This document shows, piece by piece, positions 43,557 to 53,196 of a DNA stretch of 64,000 bases (the first letter of the stretch is position 1; each line of letters opens with the position of its first letter). Source of the DNA: Pedobacter psychrodurus (GTDB lineage Bacteria > Bacteroidota > Bacteroidia > Sphingobacteriales > Sphingobacteriaceae); contig NZ_SJSO01000005.1 of the NCBI RefSeq assembly GCF_004331735.1, positions 124,001 through 188,000 of the forward strand, given 5' to 3'. Below the pieces are notes generated by a model. That model did no database searches and was not told the DNA's origin. It saw only the letters and a list, made by a program, of their open reading frames with translations. Made by a program: the position numbers and the translations under genes.

Positions 43557-43808
43557 ATGAAAAAATTAATTTTAAATCCAAGTAGCTTCAACCAAGGTGA
43601 AGTATTGACGAGAGCACAATTAAAAAAAGTGATGGGTGGTTTGGGAAGTGAAAGTGGTACCCCTGGATCATGTACGGTTACTTTTGTTTGCGGTACTAGT
43701 GGAACAATTTCATGCACGTCTGCCAATGGAATTTGTAAGCGCGAACCAGCCACAAAAACAGAAAATGCTTATGTACAGTGTGATGATGATCCAAAAACAT
43801 ATTGTTAA
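43557..43808 (+). CDS. Double-glycine-leader peptide precursor (RiPP/bacteriocin-like)
   Basis: 83 residues. The leader MKKLILNPSSFNQGEVLTRA followed by QLKKVMGG (GG at 27-28) is the Bacteroidota natural-product leader cleaved by C39 peptidases. The remaining 55-residue core has six cysteines (in GSCTV, FVCGT, ISCTS, GICKR, VQCDD and the final YC) and many Ser/Thr. This suits disulfides and O- or S-glycosylation. The exporter with a C39 domain is at 53197-55401, redox proteins at 44087 and 49826, and glycosyltransferases nearby. The product's activity is unknown. Confidence 0.85.
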   Translation: MKKLILNPSSFNQGEVLTRAQLKKVMGGLGSESGTPGSCTVTFVCGTSGTISCTSANGICKREPATKTENAYVQCDDDPKTYC

Positions 43809-43817
43809 GTGTTAACC

Positions 43818-43871
43818 AGGCCTAATATAGATCCCGAAATAGACTGATTTCGGATCTATAATAGGCCTTTT
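43818..43871 (+). terminator. Strong terminator after the precursor gene
   Basis: A long hairpin pairs AGGCCTA...TATAGATCCCGAAAT with ATTTCGGATCTATA...TAGGCCT and is followed by TTTTG, 10 bp after the precursor stop. It separates the abundant small mRNA from the downstream genes. Confidence 0.85.
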
Positions 43872-44086
43872 GTTCTGACTGCAATTTGGGTAGTCGAATT
43901 CACTAAAATAAGCGTTATTTGAGGTATGGTCTTATAAAGCCTTTTGGCAAGATTTCGATACCTTGCTAAGCAAGAATGAGATTTAGAGGATTTAAATTAA
44001 AATAAGGTTCCGAAATAATAAATACTTTTAATTTTGTTGACATTTGTTGTTAAATCTATTGAAGCCATAAACTTATAAAGTAAATT

Positions 44087-45307
44087 ATGATACTTTCACC
44101 TCGCAAAATCTCAAGCCGTTTAACCATTTTTTTGATTTTAATAGCACCCATTAGTTTGTTTTCCCAAGTGAAAATCAACTCAAAGGCACCTGAAATTATC
44201 GTTACTAGCTGGCTAACAAAAAATAAATCACCATTAGAACTAAAGAATAAATTCATTGTGCTAGAATTCTGGGCAACTTGGTGTGTTCCCTGTATCGAGG
44301 CTCTTCCCCACCTAAACAGGCTGCAAAATTCTTTTGCCGGGCAAAGTAATCTCAAGTTTCTTTCGATTACAGATGAAAGCCTAAGAAAAATCAGCTCTAT
44401 AACAGGAAGATTTCATTTTTCATCAATAATCTTATCTGATACAACCAAAGCAACTTTGAATAATTTCAAAATAAACTACCTTCCCACTACCATTCTAATA
44501 AATGATAAGGGTATTGTAAAATGGATAGGAATGCCAAACGATTTATCTGAATCTCTACTGAACGACTTCATAACCGATAAATTAGTTGTTGGAAATGAAA
44601 ATGTTATTGATAAGTCTATTTCATCTATAATAAAAACGCCTAATGATTCATTAAGAATAAAATACACTTCTGTCTTTTACGACGAAAAGACTAATGATTT
44701 CTTCGGAATGACCGATCTAAATCTTTTTGAGTCTAAGAAATCTGCTCAGAAAATATTTAAAAATGTTTACAACAGATTGCAGATTGGTGTGAAAATCCAA
44801 AACCTGTTCGCCGACTTGTTGGAAACGAGTTTAGTTAATATCAGTTTGCCGGATGATATTAAAAATCTATATGTAAGTTACTGCTTTAAGCGCGACAGTC
44901 TTAGCTCAGTGGATGATGGGCGGAGAGAATTATTAAATCGATCTTTAGAACGTTTAAAACTAAAAATAAAAACAGATACTCAATTAAGTAAGGCATACAT
45001 AATAAGAGTTGCTGATTCATCTAAATTAAAAAAAAGTGAGGCCAGCGAAAAAGAAAGCCAGAGTAACTTAAGTGTATCTGACGATAAGAAGTTGATTTCC
45101 ATACACAATGCAAATCTAAAGGACTTAATGAATCAAGTAGAAAATTTACTTGGTTTGAATATCCTTCTCGACTTCGATAGCAATAAATTGTATGATATCA
45201 CATTAAGACTAGACAATTTTGAAGAACTAAAAAAATCGCTCAATTATTATGGATTGTCAGTCTCTAAAGAAAAACGATCTTTCAAAAAGTTCTTCCTAGA
45301 AAAATGA
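44087..45307 (+). CDS. TlpA-like thioredoxin protein, exported
   Basis: 406 residues. The signal peptide ends near ISLFSQ. The thioredoxin domain (about 25-165) has the active site FWATWCVPCIEA and the cis-Pro region YLPTTILIN. The middle is helical. The last 60 residues (SIHNANLKDLMNQVENLLGL and on) resemble the small STN/DUF3738-type domain seen in Bacteroidota envelope proteins. The protein probably handles disulfides in the periplasm. Next to a six-cysteine peptide gene, it is a candidate for oxidising or isomerising the mature peptide. It lies downstream of that gene's terminator. Confidence 0.85.
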   Translation: MILSPRKISSRLTIFLILIAPISLFSQVKINSKAPEIIVTSWLTKNKSPLELKNKFIVLEFWATWCVPCIEALPHLNRLQNSFAGQSNLKFLSITDESLRKISSITGRFHFSSIILSDTTKATLNNFKINYLPTTILINDKGIVKWIGMPNDLSESLLNDFITDKLVVGNENVIDKSISSIIKTPNDSLRIKYTSVFYDEKTNDFFGMTDLNLFESKKSAQKIFKNVYNRLQIGVKIQNLFADLLETSLVNISLPDDIKNLYVSYCFKRDSLSSVDDGRRELLNRSLERLKLKIKTDTQLSKAYIIRVADSSKLKKSEASEKESQSNLSVSDDKKLISIHNANLKDLMNQVENLLGLNILLDFDSNKLYDITLRLDNFEELKKSLNYYGLSVSKEKRSFKKFFLEK

Positions 45308-45628
45308 AAGCATAATGTTATAACTGGAATTGAGTTTTCTGTAGAGGAAAATCCAGAACAGATGCCAAAGAATAACCTCTTTGCGTAAAAATTGGATATC
45401 TTTCAATAAGCTAAACTAATAGCATAGATCAGCTGATCATACTGAGGTATCATGTACTTAATGATGTGCTCAGAACACATTTTGTTATTGAGTGTTACTG
45501 AATTCTACATATCGTCTTTGGCTGATGATAGTCCGTTTTGAAACAGATCTGTAAGAATAGTCAGGTAGTAATCAGTTAAAATAGTACCTAGAAAACTTAT
45601 TTTTCATTCATTCCTCTTACTCCACGAT
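45308..45628. other. Convergent spacer
   Basis: Between the TlpA-like gene and the minus-strand phosphocholine genes I see no gene, no clear terminator hairpin and no repeats. Confidence 0.5.
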
Positions 45629-46861
45629 TTATTCATAGATTTCATTAACAATCCTCCCATCAAGATCAACATTTATGTCATAACTTAAAGGAACCACCGA
45701 GTTTTGTTCAAGCTGATGGGACCAGGGATATACCTGAATCTTATTTCTCCAGTCTTGATATAATACATCTAGGCATTTCTGAGGTTGTGCAGGCAATTTA
45801 AAAATGGATCCTTCAAAAGATATTTCGGAGAAAGGAAAATATATTTCCCTTGCATATATTGTACCAGCATCAAAAATTACACTCTCTTTGGTTTCAGTAA
45901 AAAACCAAAGGTCGACAAAGGGAAAAGTATAAGAGTATCCTTGTATTGAACTACCACTTTCATCCCAAACTTTAAGGTAGGGGATTTTATGCTGGCCCCA
46001 ATTACAGATGCAGTGCTTCAATGTTGGGTGGTTTTCCAAAAGAGAACTAAAAAATCGATATTGGATTTTATTGATTGCCAGATCTACGTCGTCATCCCAG
46101 GGCATAATAGAACCATGCCTGATCTGCCCTAGCAGCGAGCCATCGCAAAGAATCAGTTCAACACTGTTTTTAATGGCCAGATCACTAATTGTTTTAATTA
46201 AAACCCGAACCCTTTGTTTGTTTTCAGAAGACCACGCTTTGGATTGAAAAATGGCTTTTTTTATAGCTAATTTCCTTTCTTTTTTCTGAATGATATTTTC
46301 TTGAAAATCGAAGCAATTACTGTTTTCATAATATACCTCCAGTTCTCCTGAAATAGATCTTGTTAAAATTTCTTCATCTAATGGCTGTTGTATTGTGTCT
46401 ATGTTTAAGAGTTTATCAATCCCATTACGGCTGATAAAATATGCATCAATGCCCCAGTAGCAACCAAGCAGGTAACCGAACTCAAAGTCTTCATCCTTTA
46501 CTTCCTCCTTTTCAAAGGGTAGATAGACATCCCATTTATTATCGTTGATCAAAAGCTCATTCAAAATCCTTATATAAAGATCTGAAGGATATTTAAAATT
46601 GACGTTTTCATTGATTATTAAGCAAAATGGAGCATCAGAATCCTTAAATATTTTCCATATTTCAAAATGGGTATTGAAAAGATCACATTCATAATCGGAC
46701 AGTGAAAAACCATATTTTTTGAACATATAATTACTGTCTAAAGAAAGGGATGAACTTTTATCGTGGGGTACACGGTCTACCCATAACTTTTCCAGTAATG
46801 CTGTGTCTGGTTTTAAGTGTTTTGGTTTTTTAAATTCAGAATTAACGATGTAGGTTAACAT
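45629..46861 (-). CDS. Fusion of GT25-like glycosyltransferase and LicD-type phosphocholine transferase
   Basis: 410 residues. The first half (about 1-190) resembles GT25-type transferases: YECDLFNTHFEIWKIFKDSD followed by CLIINENVNF at the usual EDD position, then YLLGCYWGIDAYFISR. The second half (about 200-410) is LicD: LCDGSLLGQIRHGSIMPWDD and DVDLAI, the fukutin/LicD nucleotidyltransferase-fold motif. LicD proteins transfer phosphocholine from CDP-choline to sugars. The neighbours at 46991 and 47833 supply CDP-choline. The GT half lacks a clear EDD motif, so it may serve in binding only. The fusion itself implies sugar and phosphocholine act on one acceptor. Confidence 0.8.
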   Translation of the reverse strand: MLTYIVNSEFKKPKHLKPDTALLEKLWVDRVPHDKSSSLSLDSNYMFKKYGFSLSDYECDLFNTHFEIWKIFKDSDAPFCLIINENVNFKYPSDLYIRILNELLINDNKWDVYLPFEKEEVKDEDFEFGYLLGCYWGIDAYFISRNGIDKLLNIDTIQQPLDEEILTRSISGELEVYYENSNCFDFQENIIQKKERKLAIKKAIFQSKAWSSENKQRVRVLIKTISDLAIKNSVELILCDGSLLGQIRHGSIMPWDDDVDLAINKIQYRFFSSLLENHPTLKHCICNWGQHKIPYLKVWDESGSSIQGYSYTFPFVDLWFFTETKESVIFDAGTIYAREIYFPFSEISFEGSIFKLPAQPQKCLDVLYQDWRNKIQVYPWSHQLEQNSVVPLSYDINVDLDGRIVNEIYE

Positions 46862-46990
46862 AAAGGCTGTCTAAATATCATAAGGATTCCAATACCGAAA
46901 TATGGGAATTTGGAAAAGGAATTATTAAGTCTGGGAGGGCAACCGGTTGGCTGATTTAAGCGTGTAAAAATAATCGGGGGTTTAGATTCC

Positions 46991-47740
46991 TTAACAGCCC
47001 TCCGATATTTTCATAGTTTGACTTAACTCTTCCTGTTTTGGAAAATCATGCTCGCAATCTATTTCTGTCCAATCACCTGACCTGATAGTTTTGATTTTGA
47101 TTTTTAGCCTGTCAAGGTTCTCTGCTACGAGCTGGTCCCAATACTGACTGCCAAGGTTACTTTTTTGCCCTTGTAGAAACAACGAAACTTTTTTATCCAG
47201 TGCTTTGAGGATGACCTTTGCAGAAGCTTTATTCCAAAATGAAACCCCGCACATTACGTTTACCGGCACTTCATCTTTTTTGGCCAGGGAAGGGTCTGCA
47301 TGAATAAGTATATCCACCAAAATATTGCTATCATTGAATATAAGTTCCCATTCAGGTTGCAGAATCTGCTTTTTTCCAGAAAAATAAGTGGAATCTGAGA
47401 TGTCAGGCTGAAGGAAGTTTTTATATAAAAATACATCTCCTTCAAATATCCAGGTGTCTCCAAAGTATTCCCGGCATAAATAAAAAGAGTAAATATTATT
47501 ATAACTGTAATATTCGGGGTTGTAGACCAATTGTACACCATATTTTTCTTTGAGATATTCGAACTGTTGATGTAAATGCCCAGTAACAACATAAATATCT
47601 CGGATTCCAATCGCTCTTATAAAATCTATTTGTCGTTCAATTATTGGAACCCCATTAATTTTTATAAGCGGCTTTGGGCAGGCTTCCGTGTAAGGCATAA
47701 GCCTTGTTCCTGTTCCTGCCGCAAGTATAATTGCATTCAT
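46991..47740 (-). CDS. CTP:phosphocholine cytidylyltransferase (LicC-like)
   Basis: 249 residues of the sugar-nucleotidyltransferase fold: MNAIILAAGTGTRLMPYT (signature residues 3-18), KPLIKINGVPIIERQID, and the LicC-like NPEYYSYNNIYSFYLCREYF (about 74-93) with FEGDVFL as the metal site. It makes CDP-choline from CTP and phosphocholine. It belongs to the minus-strand set between the LicA-like kinase and the GT-LicD fusion, with 93-bp and 130-bp gaps, so it is probably co-transcribed. Confidence 0.87.
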   Translation of the reverse strand: MNAIILAAGTGTRLMPYTEACPKPLIKINGVPIIERQIDFIRAIGIRDIYVVTGHLHQQFEYLKEKYGVQLVYNPEYYSYNNIYSFYLCREYFGDTWIFEGDVFLYKNFLQPDISDSTYFSGKKQILQPEWELIFNDSNILVDILIHADPSLAKKDEVPVNVMCGVSFWNKASAKVILKALDKKVSLFLQGQKSNLGSQYWDQLVAENLDRLKIKIKTIRSGDWTEIDCEHDFPKQEELSQTMKISEGC

Positions 47741-47832
47741 CGTGCCTTCAATTTAATAATATCATATGTTGAGCATGTTTTTCTAACAAACCTTAGTTTG
47801 CTGATTAAGAAACCTGTAGTGCTCAGTTGTTT

Positions 47833-48750
47833 CTAAATATTTAACAATTTGTCACCCAGTCCAAGGCTAGGATTGAGGGCCAATGAATGGATCGCCCTCT
47901 TTAATCTCATTTCCGCATAACTAAACAAATCCTCGCCTTGTGATTCTTTTATTTTTGCCCAAACATGCCAGAGAAGGTCCTGACAGACCTTAAATAGTTT
48001 TATTTTCTCAAGCATAGCGGGTGTTGGATATTGACCGTCCCAATAACAATTCCATAAGTAAGCTTCTTCTTCTTCATTTAAACCGTTCTCTAGCGCAAAT
48101 GAGGCAATATCCCATAAGGGATCGTTCATGCCAGAATACTCCCAGTCAATCAAGTAAATGCGAGAACACCCGTCCATCAAAAAATTTTCTAGCACAGGAT
48201 CATTATGGCATGATTTCCAAGTTACATTGCTGTAGAGCTTTTGCTGGTGTTTCAATATTTTGTTTTTTATTTCCAGATAGTCCCTACATAAAAAATGGCC
48301 ACGGTTGTATAATATTGTTTCATACGATTCTATTTTTTCAAAAAAACAAAACCTATTTTTGAAATGAGTACCTGAATTATGCAGCTTTTTTAAACCTTTG
48401 CATACTTCTGGGATTTTATTATAGGTTGATTGATTCTGAGCGAATATGTCCTCAATATATCTACTGACTTTTATGCCTGATTCATCATCGAAAAATAGAA
48501 CATCAGCATTTAGCCCAAGACCTGCAATCAAGTTCTGGTTTTGGCATTCGTCTTTTCTGCTGATCATATCGCTGGTACCATTTCCAGGAAATCTTACTAC
48601 AAGCTGTTCGCCATTAGAGAGGACACATATGTAGTTCTCATTTGTCATTCCAGTTGAGGTTTTTTTGATCTTTATGGGATCACTATTTTCCTTTTTTAGT
48701 AATTTGGCCTTACACAATACTTTCTTGATCTTTTTTGCTACTAGCATCAT
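47833..48750 (-). CDS. Choline/ethanolamine kinase (LicA-like)
   Basis: 305 residues with the choline-kinase/APH fold. Ligand-binding residues appear in EQLVVRFPGNGTSDMISRKD. The catalytic loop is CHNDPVLENFLMD (about 192-204) and the metal site is YLIDWEYSGMNDPLWDIASF (about 210-229). Together these are Brenner's motif for choline kinases. It phosphorylates choline taken up from the environment; no LicB-type transporter is evident nearby, unless the small membrane protein at 48782 has that role. It is upstream in the phosphocholine operon. Confidence 0.87.
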   Translation of the reverse strand: MMLVAKKIKKVLCKAKLLKKENSDPIKIKKTSTGMTNENYICVLSNGEQLVVRFPGNGTSDMISRKDECQNQNLIAGLGLNADVLFFDDESGIKVSRYIEDIFAQNQSTYNKIPEVCKGLKKLHNSGTHFKNRFCFFEKIESYETILYNRGHFLCRDYLEIKNKILKHQQKLYSNVTWKSCHNDPVLENFLMDGCSRIYLIDWEYSGMNDPLWDIASFALENGLNEEEEAYLWNCYWDGQYPTPAMLEKIKLFKVCQDLLWHVWAKIKESQGEDLFSYAEMRLKRAIHSLALNPSLGLGDKLLNI

Positions 48751-48781
48751 ACTCTAAATTTGCAATGAGTAGTATTAGATC

Positions 48782-49036
48782 CTAATGTTTTTGCTCAGGT
48801 CTATTCCTATATAGATTACTAATTGCGCTTATTGCAATTAAGAGCCATACAAGATTGACGATAATATTTGGCGAGTCTTTTAAGTAGCAGGCATTGATTG
48901 TAAGGCCGATTGCCCCAAGAACATTCAAAAAATGATATGCAAAAGACGATGATGAAATGGCATGGATTGTCAATAGAAAATATGCTATTATGTACAGTAT
49001 GGCACCCAGCCATCCGATTATGTTGATTAGTGTCAT
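48782..49036 (-). CDS. Small CBU_0592-type membrane protein
   Basis: 84 residues with three predicted membrane helices (IIGWLGAILYIIAYFLL, FAYHFLNVLGAIGLTINACY, IIVNLVWLLIAISAISNLY), the pattern of the CBU_0592/SemiSWEET-like small membrane proteins. It is the first gene of the minus-strand phosphocholine set, 31 bp before licA-like. Its function is unknown; a small solute or lipid carrier role, perhaps for choline, is speculation. Confidence 0.65.
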   Translation of the reverse strand: MTLINIIGWLGAILYIIAYFLLTIHAISSSSFAYHFLNVLGAIGLTINACYLKDSPNIIVNLVWLLIAISAISNLYRNRPEQKH

Positions 49037-49825
49037 AGTTGATTAAGAAGCCATCGCTCTAGTTTGATCTCCAGCTATTTCTAACCCGGATAAAGAACTA
49101 CTTATGGTATATGGTATGGTTACGCTGTCAAGCAAAAAAGCAGAAGTTGAGAGTTAAACAATATAATTACGGCATAAAAGAAAACAATGACATTAACATT
49201 TTTAGATGAATCACTTAGTAAAATTAATTTTATTCATTAGATTTTCTTACGAAAGGTAGCTAGCGTATATTGTTAAAATATTACCTAGAAGTTAAATTTC
49301 TGATGCATTGATAAGTTGTCGTAGGTCTCATGCGGGTTTGAATGGATAAATTGGATTTCAAATTGAAAGCGTAGCTGATTTAATTCTCAATTGTCTGTTG
49401 GTTATAGCAGGTTATATTAACGGCTGGCATAAGATATGATAACTTGCCGTTATCTAATTGATTTGAGGTATACCCTTTATTTCAAGTGATGACGATGTCT
49501 TATTATAAATGAAAGAGAAGCGCCGCAGATGACAAAATCTGTTTTACTGTCATTGGTTAGCTTTTTTATAATTTGCATTAGGCTTGACTGATATTCTTTT
49601 CCTCTCGTTTGGTTTATACAAGTTGGAATAGGGGTGCATTGCAACGCTATTCATATCAGTGGTTCACTTCAATCAATGGTGAGTTGTCCGATTGGCTGAC
49701 TTGTCTGATTAGATGGAGATAGAGCCTGCTGAACTATCTGGAATTGGATGAAAATCTAATGGTAACAAATTTTTAATATTAAATTTAAACTATTGGTTCA
49801 TATTCGGCACATTAACACAGCAAAT
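49037..49825. other. Divergent regulatory spacer, no gene
   Basis: This is a 789-bp gap between the minus-strand phosphocholine operon and the plus-strand export genes. No coding frame is convincing. A hairpin TAACGGC/GCCGTTA lies near 49419-49457. Promoters for both directions must lie here, but I cannot fix them. Confidence 0.5.
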
Positions 49826-51487
49826 ATGAACGTTCTCAGTGCAATTTTCAATGGGGGTCTATCTTTTTATAAACTTAAAAATGTCTTTGGGGGACTAAAA
49901 AACTGGAAACTGTTTCGTAGCCAGGATGAAAATGCAGATTTAACATTAAAAGCGCTTATAAAAAAGCTCAATATCAAAGTAACCTCAGAGACCTCTGAAG
50001 AGTGTTTGGCCAATCATCCTGAATACCCAAGTCTATTAGCTTTGAGCGATTGTTTAACCAGCTGGAAAGTTCCTCATCAATCTTATAAAATAGATCAAGA
50101 AAATTTAAATACAGAAGAGTTATCTTATCCATTTATCGCCCATTTTCCAGAAGGAGCTGGTAGATTCATTTTGGTGGAGGATATTGTAGGCAACATAGTG
50201 AAATATAGTGGTGAGGCAGGAATAAATAAAGTCTTAACCAAAGAAGATTTTTTGAGCCAATGGAGTGGTATTTTATTATATGCTCAAAAGGTGGAGGGGA
50301 GCGGAGAAAGTAGCTATAGAGAATCACTGTTTAGGTCGTTATTGAATTCTTTTAGGTTACCGTTTCTCGTTGTAGCAAGTTTGGCTGCTGTGGTACTGAA
50401 AATGGATTTTAATAACGTTAACGCTGTTTATCTGTCGCTTTTGGCGTTAAAGCTTATGGGAGTAATTGTAAGCATTTTACTGATTATGTACAGTATTAAT
50501 GCGAACAATCCTTTTATACAAAATTTATGTTCACTAGGCAAGAAAAATGAGTGCAACGCAATATTAAAGTCCGATGCAGCTAAGGTGACCAGCTGGTTAA
50601 GCTGGAGTGAAGTCGGAATGTTCTATTTTGTAGGTTCATTTATCTGTTTATTATTTAATCCTTCGAGTATTATTTTGTTGAAGTGGTTAAATATTGCCTG
50701 TCTACCTTATACATTTTATTCCATTAGCTATCAGTTTAAGCGAAAAAACTGGTGCCTACTGTGCTGCACTGTACAGGCTCTTCTATGGTTTGAGGGGTTT
50801 GTGTTTGTATTAAATTACTCTTGGTCATGGCAGCTTCTGTCTACTAACAATATACTCAGTACTATATTTTCCTTTTTGTTTCCTATAGCTATATGGTCAG
50901 CTTTAAAGCCGTTGTTGATGAAATCAGAACAAACAGAGTCTTTAAAAAAGCAACTTAAAAAATTTAAATATAATAGTGATCTTTTTAGCCAATTACTTAC
51001 AAGCCAGCATAGATATACTATTTCAGATGACATAACGCCTATTAACCTGGGAAATCGGGAAGCAAGCACTGTAATCACTATGGTTAGCAATCCTTTTTGT
51101 GGCCCTTGTGCCAAAGCACACCGCACCATTAATGAGTGGCTACAGAATAGAGAAGATTTGCAGCTGAGGGTCATTTTTTCAACAGGGAACAATGACCGTG
51201 ATGAACGAACGAAAGTGGCGCGGCATATCGGTGCTTTATCTTCTTTAAATGACGGTAAAATAATGGAAAATGCTTTGGACGATTGGTATTTCAACAGTAA
51301 AGGTAAATATGATATATGGGCTAAAAAATATCCTATTTCTTTTAATGGAGAAATGAATGTTTTAACAGCAAAACAAAAGCATTGGTGTGAAATGGCAGAA
51401 ATTACTTTTACACCAACCATATTTATAAATGGCTACAAACTACCAGAGCCATACAGACTGGAAGATATCGAGTATTTGTTGAGCTAA
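49826..51487 (+). CDS. Vitamin K epoxide reductase-like/thioredoxin fusion with C39-like N-terminus
   Basis: 553 residues from the ATG at 49826; an in-frame TTG at 49793 is less likely. Residues about 35-150 look like a degenerate C39 peptidase-like domain (YPSLLALSDCLTSW, the Cys/His pair not conserved). Then come four to five membrane helices forming a VKOR domain with CSLGKKNECNAILKS and WCLLCCTVQALLW (redox CxxC). The C-terminal thioredoxin domain has NPFCGPCAKAH and a TPTIFINGY cis-Pro. VKOR-Trx fusions make disulfides in exported proteins. Next to a C39 exporter and a six-Cys peptide, this is a dedicated oxidase candidate. Confidence 0.85.
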   Translation: MNVLSAIFNGGLSFYKLKNVFGGLKNWKLFRSQDENADLTLKALIKKLNIKVTSETSEECLANHPEYPSLLALSDCLTSWKVPHQSYKIDQENLNTEELSYPFIAHFPEGAGRFILVEDIVGNIVKYSGEAGINKVLTKEDFLSQWSGILLYAQKVEGSGESSYRESLFRSLLNSFRLPFLVVASLAAVVLKMDFNNVNAVYLSLLALKLMGVIVSILLIMYSINANNPFIQNLCSLGKKNECNAILKSDAAKVTSWLSWSEVGMFYFVGSFICLLFNPSSIILLKWLNIACLPYTFYSISYQFKRKNWCLLCCTVQALLWFEGFVFVLNYSWSWQLLSTNNILSTIFSFLFPIAIWSALKPLLMKSEQTESLKKQLKKFKYNSDLFSQLLTSQHRYTISDDITPINLGNREASTVITMVSNPFCGPCAKAHRTINEWLQNREDLQLRVIFSTGNNDRDERTKVARHIGALSSLNDGKIMENALDDWYFNSKGKYDIWAKKYPISFNGEMNVLTAKQKHWCEMAEITFTPTIFINGYKLPEPYRLEDIEYLLS

Positions 51488-51754
51488 AGCTGTTGTTTGG
51501 CGATCATTTGAGGGGGTTCCACTGATATCGGTTAAACATAATTATAACTTTTTCCTAAAAAGGATTTGCCCGGTTAACTACTATGCCGTTAAAATACATC
51601 AGGAGATAAGTAACACGTTGAAAAACCACTAAACATTAAAAAAATATCAATGAAAAATTAAGACTAAACGTGAGACCTTTAACAAAAGTTATGGGCCAAT
51701 GTGATAGAATTAAAAAGTTGGTAAGGAAAAACCGACCTAAGGTAAAACTGTGAA

Positions 51755-53074
51755 ATGAAAAAAAAAGATATCGGCAATGGTACTTCTATCCCTACCTATG
51801 CAATAAATTTAAGAGAACGTACTGATAGAGTGGATCACATAAAAAGCCAATTTGAAGGCAGGTCAGAATTTGACTTAAAACTATTACAAACCGACAAACA
51901 TGAGATAGGCACAATAGGATTATGGCAAAATATTGTAAAAATTATTACAGAAGCTAAAAAAAAGGACATTGAATACGTGATTATCTGTGAAGACGACCAT
52001 GTATTCACAAATAAATATATGCCTAAAATGCTTTATGAATACATTTTTCTGTGCCAACAAAAAAAGGTGGATATATTGCTTGGGGGAGTGAGCTGGTTTA
52101 ATGATGCTTTACAAATATCAAAAAACTTATTTTGGGTAGATCAATTTACAGGTCTACAGTTTGTTGTTGTGTTTAAAAGGTTTTTCGAGGTCATATTGGA
52201 AGCGGGTTTTAACGATATTGATACAGCGGATCTAAAAATTTCCTCGCTTGCAAAAAACAAGCTTGTAATCTATCCTTTTATATCTATTCAAAAAGAATTT
52301 GGGTATTCAGACGTAACGGCAAAGAATAATGCGGGTGGCTATGTAGATTCCATATTCAAAAATACTCTGGCAATGATGGATAAGATTGCGAAAGTAAAAA
52401 GATTTTATCAAAACATTCTGAAAGGCGAAAAGGTTGACGATTTTGCCGCTGACGATTTTTCTATACCTACCTATGTTATAAATCTACCCAAAAGACAAGA
52501 AAGACTTGAGCATGCTAAATTGCAGTTTGCGGGAAGATGTGAATTTGATGTTAATGTAATCGAAGCTTGTGAGCATCAGATTGGTGCTGTTGGACTATGG
52601 CAAAGTATTCGAAAGATAATTAAGATAGCCATAGAAAATGACGATGATGTCATTATCATATGTGAAGATGATCATGTATTCACGGAAGAATATACAAAAG
52701 AAAAATTGTTAGAGAATATTATCAGGGCCAACGATCTGGGAACATATGTTGTTTTTGGTGGGATAGGTAACTATGGAACTGCAGTGCCTGTCGCTGGAAA
52801 CTTGTGGTGGATTGACAGTCTTTGGAGCACACAGTTTGTTATAGTTTTTAAACAGTTTTTTCAGCAGATTTTAGACGAACCTTTTTTGGAAACTGTAACA
52901 TCAGATGGGAAGTTTTCAGAAATGACAAGCCGTAAAATGGTTATTTATCCGTTTATATCTGTTCAGAAAGACTTTGGATATTCTGATATCTGTTTAAGGG
53001 AATCTTATAGGGGAGATGATACATTCCGAGATACCTCTTTCCGTCTGGATAAACTCAAAAGAGTACTGCTATAA
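51755..53074 (+). CDS. Tandemly duplicated GT25-like glycosyltransferase
   Basis: 439 residues built from two copies of one domain (about 8-215 and 232-435). Each begins IPTYxINLxxRxxRxxHxK, continues HxIGxxGLWQ, then VIICEDDHVFT (the DxD-like EDD motif of GT25 enzymes) and ends VIYPFISxQKxFGYSD. GT25 enzymes transfer sugars such as galactose or glucose to glycans or hydroxylated residues. The N-terminal half of the GT-LicD fusion at 45629-46861 has the same architecture. Close upstream of the C39 exporter gene, it may glycosylate the peptide. Confidence 0.78.
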   Translation: MKKKDIGNGTSIPTYAINLRERTDRVDHIKSQFEGRSEFDLKLLQTDKHEIGTIGLWQNIVKIITEAKKKDIEYVIICEDDHVFTNKYMPKMLYEYIFLCQQKKVDILLGGVSWFNDALQISKNLFWVDQFTGLQFVVVFKRFFEVILEAGFNDIDTADLKISSLAKNKLVIYPFISIQKEFGYSDVTAKNNAGGYVDSIFKNTLAMMDKIAKVKRFYQNILKGEKVDDFAADDFSIPTYVINLPKRQERLEHAKLQFAGRCEFDVNVIEACEHQIGAVGLWQSIRKIIKIAIENDDDVIIICEDDHVFTEEYTKEKLLENIIRANDLGTYVVFGGIGNYGTAVPVAGNLWWIDSLWSTQFVIVFKQFFQQILDEPFLETVTSDGKFSEMTSRKMVIYPFISVQKDFGYSDICLRESYRGDDTFRDTSFRLDKLKRVLL

Positions 53075-53196
53075 AACATTAACGGATATGATAACCCCAG
53101 TAATCATGGCTGATCATTTAAAGGTCAGTAATTCTTGTTTTTATAGGATTTAGTCGGCATTACTAATAAGACGAGTACCATTTTATATATAACCAA

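Noticed and set aside
49793..49825. TTG start for the VKOR-thioredoxin protein
   Set aside because: The extra 11 residues add no conserved feature, and an ATG follows at 49826 in a better position.
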